A stretch of 64,000 nt of DNA from Aplectana chamaeleonis (GCA_029168955.1 JAPDOI010001158.1:124001-188000); one strand, 5' to 3'; shown: positions 24,058 through 34,885, counted from the stretch's first letter. The notes: generated by a model not told the origin, from the letters alone. A program made the numbers and translations.

Positions 24058-24340
24058 CTTTGTCGCCTTAATGAGCGACAGGCATGCAATCTAACACAAA
24101 TCGCGGCGGGACCCGCATCGGAGCAATGGCAACGGCCGTCGTAGGAACAGATGTCGCGTGTCTGTCGCAGCGACGTGTCGCGGAGGGCTGACATATTGCA
24201 AATGTGCCATAACCTGTCGTTACCACTGTCGCTGTCGCTGTGCAGTGCACTGCGACAGCGACAGATTTAAAGGGCGGGAGGCGGTCGCTGTCGCTGTGCA
24301 GAGCGACGCGACTGTGTGTCGCAAAAGTATACCATACCCC
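24058..24340 (+). repeat. Dispersed 283-bp repeat, copy 2 of 2
   Basis: Direct counterpart of 19378-19660. It contains the hairpin GTCGCTGTCGC...GCGACAGCGAC around 24227-24262. Confidence 0.75.
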
Positions 24341-24419
24341 GAAGACGGAGGCAGAGGCGTCGCGCACGCCGCTCGCGCCTCGAATGATGCGAATTACGTC
24401 GTTATAGAGGGTACTATCA

Positions 24420-24602
24420 TCCTCTGGGCCAAATTCTGGTCCGCATTTGCGGACCACAGCTATTGCATCATGCGACACGTGATAATCGTGCTGGGATCAG
24501 GGTGAATTGTGCCGGCACCAAGTAGTCCCAGCACGATTAACACGTCTCGCATGATGCAGTATCCGTAGTCCGCAAATGTGGACCGGACTTTGGCCAAGAG
24601 AA
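24420..24602. mobile_element. Foldback MITE with CTCTGGGCCAAA ends
   Basis: Arms of about 75 bases: CTCTGGGCCAAATTCTGGTCC through GCATCATGCG and ATCGTGCTGGGA, mirrored from TCCCAGCACGAT to TTTGGCCAAGAG. The loop is only about 30 bases. The tips match the element at 58409-58682. Confidence 0.82.
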
Positions 24603-24840
24603 CGACAGCAGACTCGATTATTTGTTGTTTCTCTTTCTCGGAACAATAAGATTCTTCTTCAGTGTAGCTGGAAAAACCGTACTAAAAATGACTTCTATTG
24701 ATGGTGGGTAAATACGGAGTACTTTAAATTTTATATACAGGTTTAATCGTAGCGAAAATCTCGCCTTTATACCGACTGAATTGATTCGCCGTATAGAACG
24801 CGGTTGATTGCGCAGATTAGCGGTGGGGTGACGCGGTCTC

Positions 24841-25302
24841 TTAAAAGGCGGTGTCCACGATGAATCTCGTTCCCGAGGTTCCATTGTGAAACACTAAGAT
24901 GGCATATGCTAGAGAGGATAAAGTCGAAGAAAGCAGCAAAACGGGTCAGAAATTGAAAAAAAAACTGGCTTTGAAAGTTATTCCGGTGCACCTACCTATC
25001 CCGATCCGCCCCCCCCCCATTCGGACGAGCTTTTAGCGCCGCACACGTTTCGACGGCAAATAGCCGAACAACTCTGCCGCATCCGGCCTGATCGATTCGC
25101 GCAGATTCCGCGATTAGCGCGCGCTTGCGGAAATCAACAGATACATGATTCTCGTGCACCCCCTGAACGTTATAAATAGTTATTTTAGCTTATTCTGAGA
25201 ATTTTTCTCAGGTGTTTCTGCACTATTAGTTACCTCATGACCAAATAATCCTATTTTAGGGTCGAACCCGAGTGCGATATTCATCGTGAACACTGCCTTT
25301 AG
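24841..25302. mobile_element. TTAA-type MITE
   Basis: Starts TTAAAAGGCGGTGTCCACGA (followed by TGAATCTCG) and ends GATATTCATCGTGAACACTG (followed by CCTTTA). The inverted ends are about 28 bases, mirror images with a few changes. The 460-bp interior is unlike family A. A run of 10 C (25009-25018) is included. No coding frame. Confidence 0.7.
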
Positions 25303-26384
25303 GTGTTAATGCTTCGACCAAATTTAACACTGAATCCCAAAATGGTGTCAAAACCGTAACATATCGTAATGCAACTAGAACGGTCCCTTGATCAACTCAT
25401 CCTTGCGAAGCTAGGGAGACAAAAATCTCCACAAATGGACTCCGAAAAGCTGAATAGTGCCCGTTAATCTGCCATCCAGCCGTTTTTGGAAGTGATTATT
25501 CACTGCTATACCTGACTTCCTCTCCTCTGGAGAAAACAGAACAGTGCTCTGGTACAAATGATGGAGCTGTACAAGAATCTCAGGTGTTGCAAGACTTATT
25601 TTCATCAGACTTGGATTAATGAAGTTCGTCTAATATTCATGCCCCTAGTCAAACATCAGGAAAAGACATCAGGATCACATTAAATACAGGAACAGGTTTT
25701 GAACAACGGAGTAATTCGATCTGGGAACAAGGATTGAAACAAGAAACCGTCGTCGGGCAGTCCACTAAGGCAATGCACGCTCTACAAACAGTCGTAGACC
25801 GACACTTTATGACCGCAACAAATGGCTGAAAAGCCTCAGCATCAATCGTCTTCGCGGGTCGAGGGTCTCGATTCTGATCGTTCCTTCGACCCTATCGTTT
25901 TATTGAGACCTTGGCCTTTCAATTTCCAGCGATAAACGAAGATGAAATTCCTCGTGGAAACTGCCTTTAAATAGGAATAACACCTTAGTCAATGTTTCAG
26001 TTTCAAGTCCCAGCCGTAAATTCGGCCCAATCATCCGATGAGATATTTATCCGAGATCCGATCCGGCACCGGAATGGCAAAGGGACTGATCCCGAATCCG
26101 GTCAGGCGAAAGAAAAGTGAAAAGTCCGGTCTGGCAACCGGATAATCGGCTAAAAACCGGCTCGAAATGCATAATCGATAGGATCAAAGTTGTATGAAAA
26201 ACGGATAAAACTCAGGTAAATACCGGATACAATCGGTTCGCTCCAATTCATTCGAAGTTCGCGCCAGATAGCTAGTACTTGACCCAGTGCCCATCGTTTT
26301 CGCTTCTCAGTGAAAACTAAGTTTCTGAGCCTGAACATAACTTGAAACGCCCGCGGCTGCAGACGGACGGTCGTGGCGCATATA
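25303..26384. other. Intergenic; isolated TTTAAA-type end
   Basis: At about 25953-25974 the phrase CTCGTGGAAACTGCCTTTAAA is a terminus without a recognisable partner. A run of GGATCCGGTC-like phrases at 26040-26230 (ATCCGGCACCGG, CCGGTCTGGCAACCGG, AACCGG) is locally repetitive. No gene. Confidence 0.4.
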
Positions 26385-26490
26385 GATGTAACTAACTTGA
26401 ATGTTTCAAGTAACTTACATTTATATTACAAGTAACCTAAATTTGTATTACATGTAAGTTACATTTATGTTACATGTAACTTATACTTAC
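26385..26490. repeat. TTACATGTAA array
   Basis: Consecutive degenerate units such as AAGTAACTTACATTTATATTA and GTTACATGTAACTTA. The motif is the same as in the flanks of the 5310-6170 element. It directly precedes the next foldback element. Confidence 0.65.
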
Positions 26491-27080
26491 AGTACCGCGC
26501 ATCTTTTTTGCAAAAACGGCGTTTGGCTGCGTTTTTGCGCGCAAAAAGCGCCGCTTCGTCATAACTTGCTTTAGAGTTTTCCAAAACCAAGTTTGGAATT
26601 ATTTTTGGTTCACTCTCAGGCGACTCTCGGCCCCGAGCCGCACAGAACAGCAATCTGTGCCACCTGACAGTTCGGCTCGTTCTCTCAATCTCCGGGTCAC
26701 TGCTGTTGCTATTCGGGCGAACTGGAGCAGCCCGGACAGCAGCGCCCGTAAAGCACCAGCAGTGGCCCGGACAGCAACAGAAGCCGACCCGCAGATTGGG
26801 AGAACGAGCCGAACTGTCAGGCGGCTCGGAGCCGGTAATCGCCTGAGCTTTCAACGAGAGGATTCTAACGGTATTTAGAGGTATAGACTTTTATGAACAT
26901 TGTCAGCCTTTGTTCTAGAAAAAACGTATTTTCGGCCCATTTTTTCAATTTTTGGGATTTCCCCGTGTAAAGCGTGTCACGACGGATGTGTGAAACAAAA
27001 AATGGGAAGCTTTTGAATATATTCTAAGTAGTATTGTGCATTTCATTCTGTGGGGACATTTTTATACACGCTTTCAAGGC
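26491..27080. repeat. Composite GTACTGCGCAT-family repeat with internal palindrome
   Basis: The left end (AGTACCGCGCATCTTTTTTG, then AAAGCGCCGCTTCGTCATAA) matches the inverted right end of the repeat at 45700-45955. The centre is a foldback: CTGACAGTTCGGCTCGTTCT at about 26665 is mirrored by AGAACGAGCCGAACTGTCAG at about 26801. The right part (26860-27080, with GAGAGGATTCTAACGG and ACGGATGTGT) matches 39165-39375 inverted. A 129-codon minus-strand frame lies within it and is not a gene. Confidence 0.7.
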
Positions 27081-27605
27081 CCACAATGACTGGATCTCCA
27101 TAACCCCAATTTTCAATGAATTATAACTTTTGTAAAATATGCTTGCTAGGGTTTATGAAATATTCAATAAACTGCTCTCCTCACGGAGCACCCGAGCGGT
27201 GACAACCATCCGACTACCGCCGCGAATTTAGACAGATTTTTTTGGAAAACCTCGAATTTTCGGCTGTTCGTTACCAAATTTTCATCGTTCTCAGCGTTAT
27301 TACAATTGTATTCGCCTTTATGAAGCTCAAGGTAAGCGAATCGGTTATAGTGTGGTGACTCTACTTGTATGCAAACCCTTGTAGAGCGAAAGACGCTCCT
27401 CTCAATATTTTTCTGTAGCATAACAGCTTTGATAGCTGCATTTAGTGATTTAGCCGTTTTTAAGCTTCTATTTTTCAGTACTCAGCCGAGTGGAGAAATC
27501 CGAATTGCTAGGCCTGTTCGAACGCTGTGCTACCTTCTGATTACATAATTCCGTCCTGCATTCCGATTAAACATCGCAGTTTCTCCGAACCGCCAAGTTT
27601 CCGAC
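27081..27605. other. Intergenic, no gene recognised
   Basis: A short minus-strand frame (27164-27421) has no recognisable motif. No repeat structure is evident. Confidence 0.3.
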
Positions 27606-27775
27606 TCTGAAGGTCTCACCAGCGACCTTTGCCTAGGGCCATGTTCACAGGACCCTCTCGCCCGTTCCAGACGTCTTCAGCAGCAATCGTTTCACTGTCT
27701 GAGACTAGCCTAAAAACAGTTCTGGAAACGGCCCTCACTCCCTCTCAGCGCCCCTCCACAAAAGAGATACACCCC
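27606..27775 (+). repeat. Direct repeat, copy 1
   Basis: Aligns with 28480-28651 in the same orientation. Shared phrases are GGGCCATGTTCA-AGGACCC, CAGACGTC-TCAGC-GCAATCGT, AACAGTTCTGGAAACGGCC and CGCCCCTCCACAAAAGAGAT. The 700 bases between them are unrelated, so this may be the terminal repeats of a small element, or a dispersed duplication. Confidence 0.78.
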
Positions 27776-28479
27776 CCGCAAGTACACTCCTCGCCACCCA
27801 TTGCACAGGAACACTGGTCAGAATGCCTCTCAAACAATGCCTTATCCGAATTTCAGATCATTCCGTGCCCATCTCGATATTTGCCAACTTTGACCCCCCG
27901 CGTGAAAAGTCGAAGTTGGCGCCGCAGCTCTTACTCAGACATTCGCCTGGTCCGACCCCAGCTCGAAAGGGGTCCATCCCAAGATTTTTGTTGGCTCGGA
28001 CCCCTTAGCATTGTACCTCCACGTAGTCGCAAGTCAGAAGGCATGGGGAAGAATAAATCTTACTTCTCCCCCACGTCGTCTCAGTTGGAAGACGTGAGGG
28101 GCGAAAACGGATAGGGTTCGACCCGACGGAAATCTGCGGTCGGACCCGGTGAGTTTCTGAGCACTCGCCCCGCCATGCGATGGTGAGCCGACGGACAAAA
28201 ATGGAACTCCTCCACCACCGAAATCGCATCTACATCATACTACGACACTTCTGAGCCCTCACACGGCCTTGATTCACTAAAAATTGTAGTCCCCTTCAAC
28301 CACCCATGACACATTTTTCGGGATTTTTCTCGTTTTTAGACCCCCATTTTCTAGCCACCTGGCATCCTACCCCGCTCCGCCTGCCGGGGCTTACACAAAG
28401 CTCTTCCTCCTTTTTGAAACTGTGTTCGGTTCCCCCTTCCAAGCAAGATCCACAGAATTTTCGACCCCCAAATGTACCA

Positions 28480-28651
28480 CCTCTCGAATGTCTCATCTGC
28501 AACATTTGCCAAGGGCCATGTTCAGAGGACCCTCTCGCCCTTTCCAGACGTCCTCAGCCGCAATCGTCTCTCTGTCTTAGGCTCGCCTAGAAACAGTTCT
28601 GGAAACGGCCATCACTCCCCCTCAGCGCCCCTCCACAAAAGAGATACACCC
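28480..28651 (+). repeat. Direct repeat, copy 2
   Basis: Partner of 27606-27775. The interval between the copies is GC-rich and holds GGTCCGACCCCAGCTCGAAA and a 161-codon open frame with no family resemblance. A direct-repeat-flanked unit of about 1 kb could be an LTR-type deletion derivative, but no primer-binding site or polypurine tract was identified. Confidence 0.78.
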
Positions 28652-28754
28652 AACAAATTTATTGTATGAAGATCTTTCAAGAGATCGATGGCTTCGAATC
28701 GCTCTGCCAAGAATTCGAATCAATGATATGCGTAGATCGGAGCCCAAATGTATG

Positions 28755-28925
28755 ATCTAGTTCCGCAATCGCGTTCAGTCCGCAAAGTCTCACTATCACA
28801 ATCGTAGAAGCGAAGCGGTTGTTTGGAGAATGATTTCTTCATTTTCATAATTGACTTTTTTGAAAACAGCCGCTTCGCTTCTACGATTGTGATAATGAGG
28901 ACTGAACGCGATTGCGGAACTGAAC
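28755..28925. mobile_element. Foldback MITE at the outer edge of the large inverted duplication
   Basis: Arms of about 65 bases start GTTCCGCAATCGCGTTCAGT and include ATCGTAGAAGCGAAGCGG, mirrored to the end GCGATTGCGGAAC. It lies within about 10 bases of the left end of the 2.2-kb inverted arm. No counterpart is present beside the right arm. Confidence 0.82.
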
Positions 28926-29122
28926 TATGCATAGGTTATTTCAGAAATCACCTTTTCTCTAATTTTCGCCATGGGTTTCTCCATGATGTCTTTCATTTTC
29001 CCTTTTCTTATCAAACGATTTTCTTCCAGTTCAGTGCATAATTCCTTGTTAGCCAAAGTAATGTTAGCTTTGAATGTCATCATAAAAAGACGCTCCATTT
29101 CAAGAAAAAATGGAGAAAGGTC

Positions 29123-29630
29123 CCTTGAAGGCAACGGATACGCTCAAAAATAGTATCGATTTTACGACATAGATCGAAAGTTTGGAGCTGGTTCTAGGGA
29201 GTTCTTTAAGAAAAGACCAACGAAAACTGTATGCAAATAGAGGAAGAACAGCTGTCTTGCTGTCCGGTGCAAGTGGACGAGTTACCCTGCGCGCGGTTGA
29301 AACAACTAGTATTAGCGACAAAGCGGTTGAGACCGCGAAGCCGATAGTCCCTTACAGCCTTTACTAGAACGCTCACCTCGATGGTAGCATCATAAACCAG
29401 CCAATGTGACAATATTCGCACCATCAGCCTGTACGGGTTTGTATTTGGAGGCGGTGTTGTCAAAGATAATGGGCGGAGTTGTCAAAATTTTCAACCTGCA
29501 TTGCTCAAATTTAGTAGTTTCAACTGGTTTTTGGCGCTTCCATTGGCGCTAACGTTCTACTGGGGGCCAACCGACCCCAATGACGCAGTTATCCCTTTTA
29601 CTTTTTTGAGCGTGTCTGCTGCCTTCAAGT
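29123..29630. mobile_element. MITE inside the left arm
   Basis: Begins TTGAAGGCAACGGATACGCTC and ends GAGCGTGTCTGCTGCCTTCAA, a pair of inverted ends. The corresponding copy in the right arm is at about 38362-38862 (TTAAAGGCAGCAGACACGCT). Presence in both arms shows that it was inserted before the duplication. Confidence 0.65.
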
Positions 29631-29844
29631 TTCTGAAAACATGCGCTGCTCCACTTTTTGAATTCCATTGGTACAACAAGATCCACAAGAAAATTTTCGC
29701 GCTCCTTCCAGTATGGGTACGGAAGTTTAGGGAGAGGGGGGGGGGGATTCATGCATGATAATGAGAAAATCTATCGCTATCAGATGCCTGATAGCGATAG
29801 AGTTTCTAGAAGAACATATTTCTTTTCAATCCTGAGTCCCCCAC

Positions 29845-29917
29845 GTCCCAAGTAGGGTTGAACTCGGGAGCTTTCCCAGCCGTAAACCGAGCGACAACCA
29901 CGCACCCGGGGCAGCAT
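29845..29917 (-). other. Possible degraded tRNA-like sequence (also at 38078-38155)
   Basis: On the minus strand a B box-like GAGTTCAACCC sits about 35 bases after TGGTTGTCGCTCGG, and CCCGGG-type ends flank it. The A box is poor. It may be a SINE head duplicated with the arms, or chance. Weak call. Confidence 0.25.
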
Positions 29918-30149
29918 TTATGAGGTAATGATAATGGGAGATGGATAATCATTGATACAATCTGGAAGCCGTGGACTGCAGGACGGCTGGTGAAGGTCAA
30001 CCTAACAGAATTATAAAACTAATCATACCGCCGATGTCATCCACGGTAATCATAGAAACTCACGGCCCGTCCGCGGCGGCAGATAAGCTCTCCGTACGGT
30101 CCGCAGCGCTTGATGGCTGATCCGCGGCACAATTGATAGCGGGCCTGTC

Positions 30150-30720
30150 GAACGGCCCATCCGCGGCGCTGATTGTTCCCGAAGGGGGTGGTTCCGGGGC
30201 GCAACGGCAGTTTAACGCTTGCACCTCCTCGTCTCACTCACTCACATCTCACTTGACCGCAGGCACGGCTGCAATGGCAGACGTGAAAAAAATGGTAAAG
30301 CGATTGATCACGTCCTAATGTGTTTGTCTTATGCGCAGCCGGTATATAAGATGCCTCATCTCCCTCGACTCCTCATTCGGCATTATCATTCCGGCACTGG
30401 AAGGTGACTTCGAGTCACTCTCCGAAAGCTAGCATATCTTTGGACGCTGGGGGGGATAGGGAATATCCTCACAGCCGGAAAGGGGGGCGTTTTTTGCCTC
30501 GGTCCGCAGGGTGGTGGCTCCTCATCGCAGACCTCGGCGAAGGTTACGCCCTTGTTCGAACCGGGGCTGGACTTTCCCTGCCGTGGACCGCGACATTCCC
30601 GCACCTCTCCAGGGGTGCGTTCCAAGAATGTTCCCACGACGGTGTGGGAGGGCAAAAGGCCTTTCCATGGTCAGGGGTGCGTTCCAAGAACATTCCCGCG
30701 TTGACTGGGGGGCCGGCCCG
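30150..30720 (+). repeat. TATA-bearing repeat unit, copy 1
   Basis: Upstream half: CCGCGGCGC tracts, CGCTTGCACCTCCTCGTCTC and a TATA box (GTATATAAG, 30342-30350). Downstream half: CCTCATTCGGCATT, GGTGACTTCGAGTCACTCTC and CCTCGGCGAAGGTTACGCC. The same order occurs at 31640-31935 (+), 32478-33062 (-) and 37490-38030 (-). Conservation of the TATA box and its surroundings suggests a promoter, for example of a transposon or a non-coding RNA. The open frames crossing it are not conserved between copies. Confidence 0.75.
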
Positions 30721-30890
30721 ACACCTGTAGTCAGGTGGTATACTTTGTTTCTGAGCGTTTTTCGATTTCCGGGGTTTTCCGCTTATTTTTACTTTTTGAT
30801 GACCAAATCTACACGAAGAGAGCTCAGAAGTCGTTTTTATCGCAAACTCTGCCTTTAATGAAGCACGGAATCCTTTTTTTTTGAAATATA

Positions 30891-31189
30891 GTCTACAGCA
30901 ATGAAAGTAGGATCTGGTGAGGTGGCGGACTCTTCATAACATACTGTAGTCTGGTAGTGTAAACACTCATTTTTTTCGAAATAACTGAGATTGGTCGGTG
31001 AGTTTTTGTTTCCACCCTCACATTTTCACCTGTTTTCATTGCTTTCACAGCTGTAGTTATATCGGTCAGAACACAGACTCAGCGATCTATCACAGCTGTT
31101 TCGGAAAAATGAGAGATACCGCTAACAAACTACCGTATGCTAGGACGAGTCCGCAACCTCACCAGATCCTACTTCCATTGCTGTAGATT
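30891..31189. mobile_element. MITE with GTCTACAGCAATG ends, left-arm copy
   Basis: The 299-bp element starts GTCTACAGCAATGAAAGTAG (then GATCTGGTGAGGTGGCGGAC) and ends with the inverse, CTACTTCCATTGCTGTAGA. The copy in the right arm (36824-37312) is interrupted by another element. Confidence 0.85.
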
Positions 31190-31445
31190 TTATGAGAACC
31201 TTCCACACACCGTAAAGTATGAGAATAAACCTTCTGAAGCCATTCCGATCATAAAGGCAAAAATAGGTTTATTTGAAAAAAATCGACATTCTCAGGTACT
31301 CAGGGCGACGACCGGCGAACCTCTATGCCGAAAACGACGGTCGGCGCCTCACATTCCGAGGATGCCGGCCAGCGGCGAACCATGCTGCAGGCGACGCACA
31401 CGCAGCGCGGATATTGGCTCGCCCACGAGCCATGAAACCCCCACG

Positions 31446-31643
31446 CCATCTTGGGTGGTGGCCATCGTGTATCAACACCTCTGAGGAGGCGGGAGAAACG
31501 GGGGAGGAGCGAGGTTTCTGATTGGGCGCAACAGTCGGGGGCCGGGGCTAGCCCGTGTTGCGCTCAATCAGAAACCTCGCTCCTTCCCCGTTTCTCCCGC
31601 CTCCTCAGAGGTGTTAATACACGATGGACACCACCCCGCCATC
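31446..31643. mobile_element. Near-perfect GC-rich hairpin element
   Basis: Arms of about 80 bases run from GGGTGGTGGCCATCGTGT through CTCTGAGGAGGCGGGAGAAA to TGGGCGCAACA (31533). They are mirrored from TGTTGCGCTCAATCAG (31556) to ATGGACACCACCCC. The loop is 22 bases (31534-31555). It is one of the best-conserved hairpins in the window, suggesting recent origin or gene conversion. Confidence 0.85.
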
Positions 31644-31935
31644 TTCAATTCGGCCGGTGGGAAAGACAATTGATAATGGTCACGAATGATCACGTTGTAG
31701 CATGCTTATCACGTGCACAGCCGGTATAAAAGGCGCATCATCTCACTAGAGTCCTCATTCGGCATTCGAATGACGGCCCTGGAAGGTGACTTCGAGTCAC
31801 TCTCCGGGGGCCAGCATATTTTTGTCTGCTGAGGGGATAGGGGTATCCCCACGGCTGTGGAGGGGGCGGCTTTCGCCGCGATCCGCGGGGAGGATGATTA
31901 TGGCGGAACGAGGCGGGGCGTTTCTCCGCCGTGGA
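31640..31935 (+). repeat. TATA-bearing repeat unit, copy 2 (partial)
   Basis: Contains TATAAAA at 31725-31731, then CCTCATTCGGCATTCG, GAAGGTGACTTCGAGTCACT and GGGGATAGGGGTATCC as in copy 1. The CCGCGG-rich upstream half and the far downstream part are missing or diverged. Confidence 0.75.
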
Positions 31936-31974
31936 CCCGGGGTGGCATGCTTGAGGTAAATAATAATAAAAAAT

Positions 31975-32200
31975 AAGGATCGCGAGCCATCTGGTAAAGG
32001 TCGGCGGGCCGTCTAAATGAGGCTGGCCGGCGGACCAAGCGCGGTCCATCCACGGAAAAGGACTGCGAGCCAGCTGAAAAAGGTCGGCGGGTCGTTGGCA
32101 TGAAGCTGGCCGGCGAACCAAAAGTGGGCGGCCGGAGGACGGAGACCGCGGACCGGCTGGGAAAGGTTCGCGGGCCGAGAATCATGTAAAACCCAACCGC
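31975..32200 (+). repeat. Tandem repeat of about 84 bp, three units
   Basis: Units start near 31981, 32065 and 32148, with cores GCGAGCCATCTGGTAAAGGT, GCGAGCCAGCTGAAAAAGGT and CGCGGACCGGCTGGGAAAGG, each followed by a CGGCGGG/CGCGGG tract. A related single unit (GACCAGCTGATAAAGGTCCA) occurs at about 34365. Confidence 0.7.
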
Positions 32201-32289
32201 AGATTTCATCCACCGTAACCCAATGGACATGATAAGAGTGAAGGAACACATCTGCATCCCATTTACAACCTCAGAGAAACTATCGGCCC

Positions 32290-32470
32290 GTCCGCAGCGC
32301 TTTTCCAGGATCGTCCGCTGCCCACGACCGGACGATCCTTCACCGAAGCCGGCAAAGCGCCGCGGATCATCCTGCAGGTGCCGAGGAACGTCCTGCAAGC
32401 GCCGCGGATCGTCCTGCAGACGCCGGAGATCGTCTTGAGAGCCGCCGCGGACCGTCCTCTCTGACACAGT
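32290..32470. repeat. GC-rich minisatellite of about 24 bp
   Basis: Degenerate units of the type GCGCCGCGGATCGTCCTGCA are repeated around 32355-32455, preceded by looser CCGGACGATCC phrases. Similar in composition to the CGCGGTC arrays at 39471-39880 and 45700-45850. Confidence 0.65.
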
Positions 32471-32477
32471 CATGACC

Positions 32478-33062
32478 AGTCCGCCTCTTCTCGAGAAATG
32501 CTTGAATGTCGCGGTCTGGGGCAGAGAAAGGCCCGCCTCGATTCGGACAAGGGCGTAGCCTTTGCCGAAGTCTGCGGTGAGGAGCCACCCTCCCTGCGGA
32601 CCGATGCGAAAAACGCCCCCCCCCCCCCCTCCCCCAGCTGTGAGGATATCCCTATCACCCAGCGTCCGAAAAAATGCTGGCCTCCGGAGAGTGACTCGAA
32701 GTCACCTTCCAGGGCCGGCATCAGAACGCCGAATGAGGCCTCAAGAGATATGAGGCACCTTTTATGCCGGCTGTGCATAAGATGAACACATGAGGACGTG
32801 ATCATTCGCTTTACCATGTTATTTCATGGTTGCTACTGCAGCTGTGCCTGCGGTCAAGTGAGATGTGCGTGAGTGAGATGAGGAGGTGGAAGCGTTCAAC
32901 AGCCGCTGCGCCTCGGAACCACCCCCATCGAGAACAATCAGCGCCGCGGTTGGGCCGTTTGACCAACCCGCTATCAATTGTGCCGCGGATCAGCCGTCAA
33001 GCGCCGCGGACAGTCCGGAGAGCTCATCTGCCGCCGCGGACGGGCCGTGAATTTCTCTGAGG
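32478..33062 (-). repeat. TATA-bearing repeat unit, copy 3
   Basis: Inverted relative to copies 1 and 2. On the minus strand it runs from CCGCGGCGG tracts and CGCTTCCACCTCCTCATCTC to a weakened TATA (CATAAAAG, 32759-32766), then GGTGACTTCGAGTCACTCTC and CTTCGGCAAAGGCTACGCCC. It contains a run of 14 C on the plus strand (32616-32629). Copies 1 and 3 together make an inverted pair about 1.8 kb apart. Confidence 0.75.
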
Positions 33063-33546
33063 CGGTGAGAATATGTGGGTTGGTGGACTGATATCATGCT
33101 TCTTGGGAGGAATTCATTCCATTACGGGTGCGATGTGGTTCTTCATGATTCTTTGGTGAGTACTGTTGAGAGCAACACTTGGGCGGCATCGGAGCGCAGG
33201 TTTTTGGAGCGAAAACTAAAGCAGCTGGGGCAACAATGGGAGTAGGCTAAGCTTCGGTAAAAAGCAGCATGTTGGCGCAACTAATGGGGCATTAAGGCCT
33301 AACATGCTCCCCCATGAAGCAGCAGGAGAAACCTGCAAGTCTTCCAGCTCGAAAAGCAACTCGTAAAGTCCTCAGTACCGCGTTACAACCGCACGGTGAT
33401 ACGGAACCTTATTCTATGAGGATTAGCGGTACTGAGCATCGGGGAACCGATCGGCTCCTAACGTTAAAACATGTCTGTCGAAGTGACAAAACATGCTTAT
33501 CTGCAATTGCTTGTCTCAAGACGTTTGATCGATACGTATGATTTGC
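33063..33546. other. Intergenic, no gene recognised
   Basis: A 75-codon plus-strand frame (33314-33541) has no recognisable motif. No repeat was identified. Confidence 0.3.
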
Positions 33547-34038
33547 TTAAAGGCAGTGTTCACGATAAGAATCCTTTTTCTGTTTTTCCGCCTATCTTGA
33601 AAACGGCCCCATACTGATTCCAATGATGTCTCTGGAATCGTACAAGACCTTCTGGGAACGGAGTTATGGTCCCTCAAAATATGAGCTAAGGAAACATGGT
33701 GGACGAGTTGTCCGAGGCTTGTAACTTCTGTCTTTTGCAGCCGATGTATGCGAGCTTACCTGAGTAAAGAGAGAAGTCGAGAATGAGGGGAAGAACGGGG
33801 CTTTTGATCGAAAACCATCGCTCATTTCGCGATTTCGAGTGTTCCTTCGTTCAAGTCGGTGGGCGTGTGATGCGCTTTTGGGGTTTTCAATGCGCTCGAA
33901 GTGGCAACCGGGCTCTTTTGAAGCTTTTCCTAGCTCGTTTTCATGCGTTCTTTTGACGTCAACGTTACAGTGTGCCCTCCCATTACCCATTCCTGGCGGA
34001 AACTGAAACACATTTTTTATCGTGAACACTGCCTTTAA
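33547..34038 (+). mobile_element. TTAA-type MITE, family A, copy 2
   Basis: Colinear with 1920-2413: TTAAAGGCAGTGTTCACGAT at the start, GTGGACGAGTTGTCCGAGG in the core and ATCGTGAACACTGCCTTTAA at the end. A 152-codon minus-strand frame within it is not conserved as such in the other copies. Confidence 0.88.
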
Positions 34039-34499
34039 GAGCAGAACGGTATTCCGAAGCTCCATACTCGCACTCATTCCATGAGAGCCGGAATGAATTC
34101 CTTGCAAGGAGCATGATAGCACTCCACCGACCTACGCTTCATCAGAACGATAAATGGATTTCTACTCTTAGGAGTTGTTTCCAGTACTTTTATCAAGGCC
34201 GTTGGGTTACTGTGGATAGAATCTGCGGTTTGAGTTTTATAATTCTGTCGCGGGCCGTCACCCTGAGTGCCTGAGTTGCTAGGAGCAACACTCTAGTATC
34301 AACCTGGGTGCCTGAGAAGTTGACCGAAGCCTCGAAATCGGGTTGTCCGAGGGTGGAGATTGCAGACCAGCTGATAAAGGTCCACGGGCCACACTCTGAG
34401 TGCCTGATTTTCTCCGCCTATGCAGAAGATTCGCGGACTGCAAAAGATGCGGATTCGTTTATGCAAAAAAAACGCTGAATTCCCATTCACAAAGCAGTA

Positions 34500-34734
34500 A
34501 AGTCTGTCCGAATGAGGCTGTCCGTCCACTCGGTTGGCGTGCGTGTCAAGCAGCCGTCCCAGAGGTGTTTTTTGGAAGAGCGCACCCTCGATTGAGATAC
34601 AGCCGACTAGGATATTGTTTACTATTCCTTTAATATTCCGGTGTTTGGTTCACAGGTCCGAAAAAATACCCTCACGACAGCCGATCGACACGCTTGCCGA
34701 CCGCGCGGGCGGACAGCCCCATTGGGACAGACCT
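34500..34734. mobile_element. MITE with GTCTGTCCGAATG ends, TA flanks
   Basis: Inverted ends of about 65 bases: AAGTCTGTCCGAATGAGGCT mirrored by AGCCCCATTGGGACAGACCT, with the shared inner phrase GCGTGTC. TA lies outside both ends (34498-34499 and 34735-34736). Relatives sharing GGCGTNCGTGTCGA lie at 55540-55782 and 62985-63228. It sits about 150 bases downstream of the histone-like gene. Confidence 0.75.
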
Positions 34735-34826
34735 TAGGGACTAGAATCTAGCCCAGAGCTAATGATCCCGGATTTCAGTGAAACCTTATCCAACCTTATT
34801 CTGGAACACAACCAGCACAAGACCTT

Positions 34827-34853
34827 TTTATTAAGTAAACTGAAGCCTTTATT
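34827..34853 (-). terminator. Two polyadenylation signals for the histone-like gene
   Basis: AATAAA occurs on the minus strand at 34848-34853 and 34827-34832, 33 and 54 bases past the stop codon. No GGCYCTTTT-type histone stem-loop is visible, so the transcript is expected to be polyadenylated, as for replacement-type histone variants. Confidence 0.6.
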
Positions 34854-34885
34854 GAACGTCGAACGGAACAAATGAGCAATTTTGA

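Larger units (their letters stand above)
28931..31188 (+). repeat. Left arm of a large imperfect inverted duplication
   Basis: Reads colinearly with the reverse complement of 36825-39053. Shared landmarks in order are ATAGGTTATTTCAGAAATC, the TTGAAGGCAACGG/TTGAGCGTGTCTGCTGCC element, the TATCGCTATCAG hairpin, GGTTGAACTCGGGAGC, the TATA unit and the GTCTACAGCAATG MITE. The left arm holds about 210 extra bases (29957-30165, CCGCGG-rich) absent from the right arm. The right arm has a 189-bp insertion absent here. The arms are diverged, so this is not a recent assembly artefact. Confidence 0.9.

Noticed and set aside
34499..34734. Possible histone 3' processing or second histone gene next to the H4-like gene
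   Set aside because: The palindrome here is a MITE with TA flanks and shows no histone-fold sequence or stem-loop consensus.
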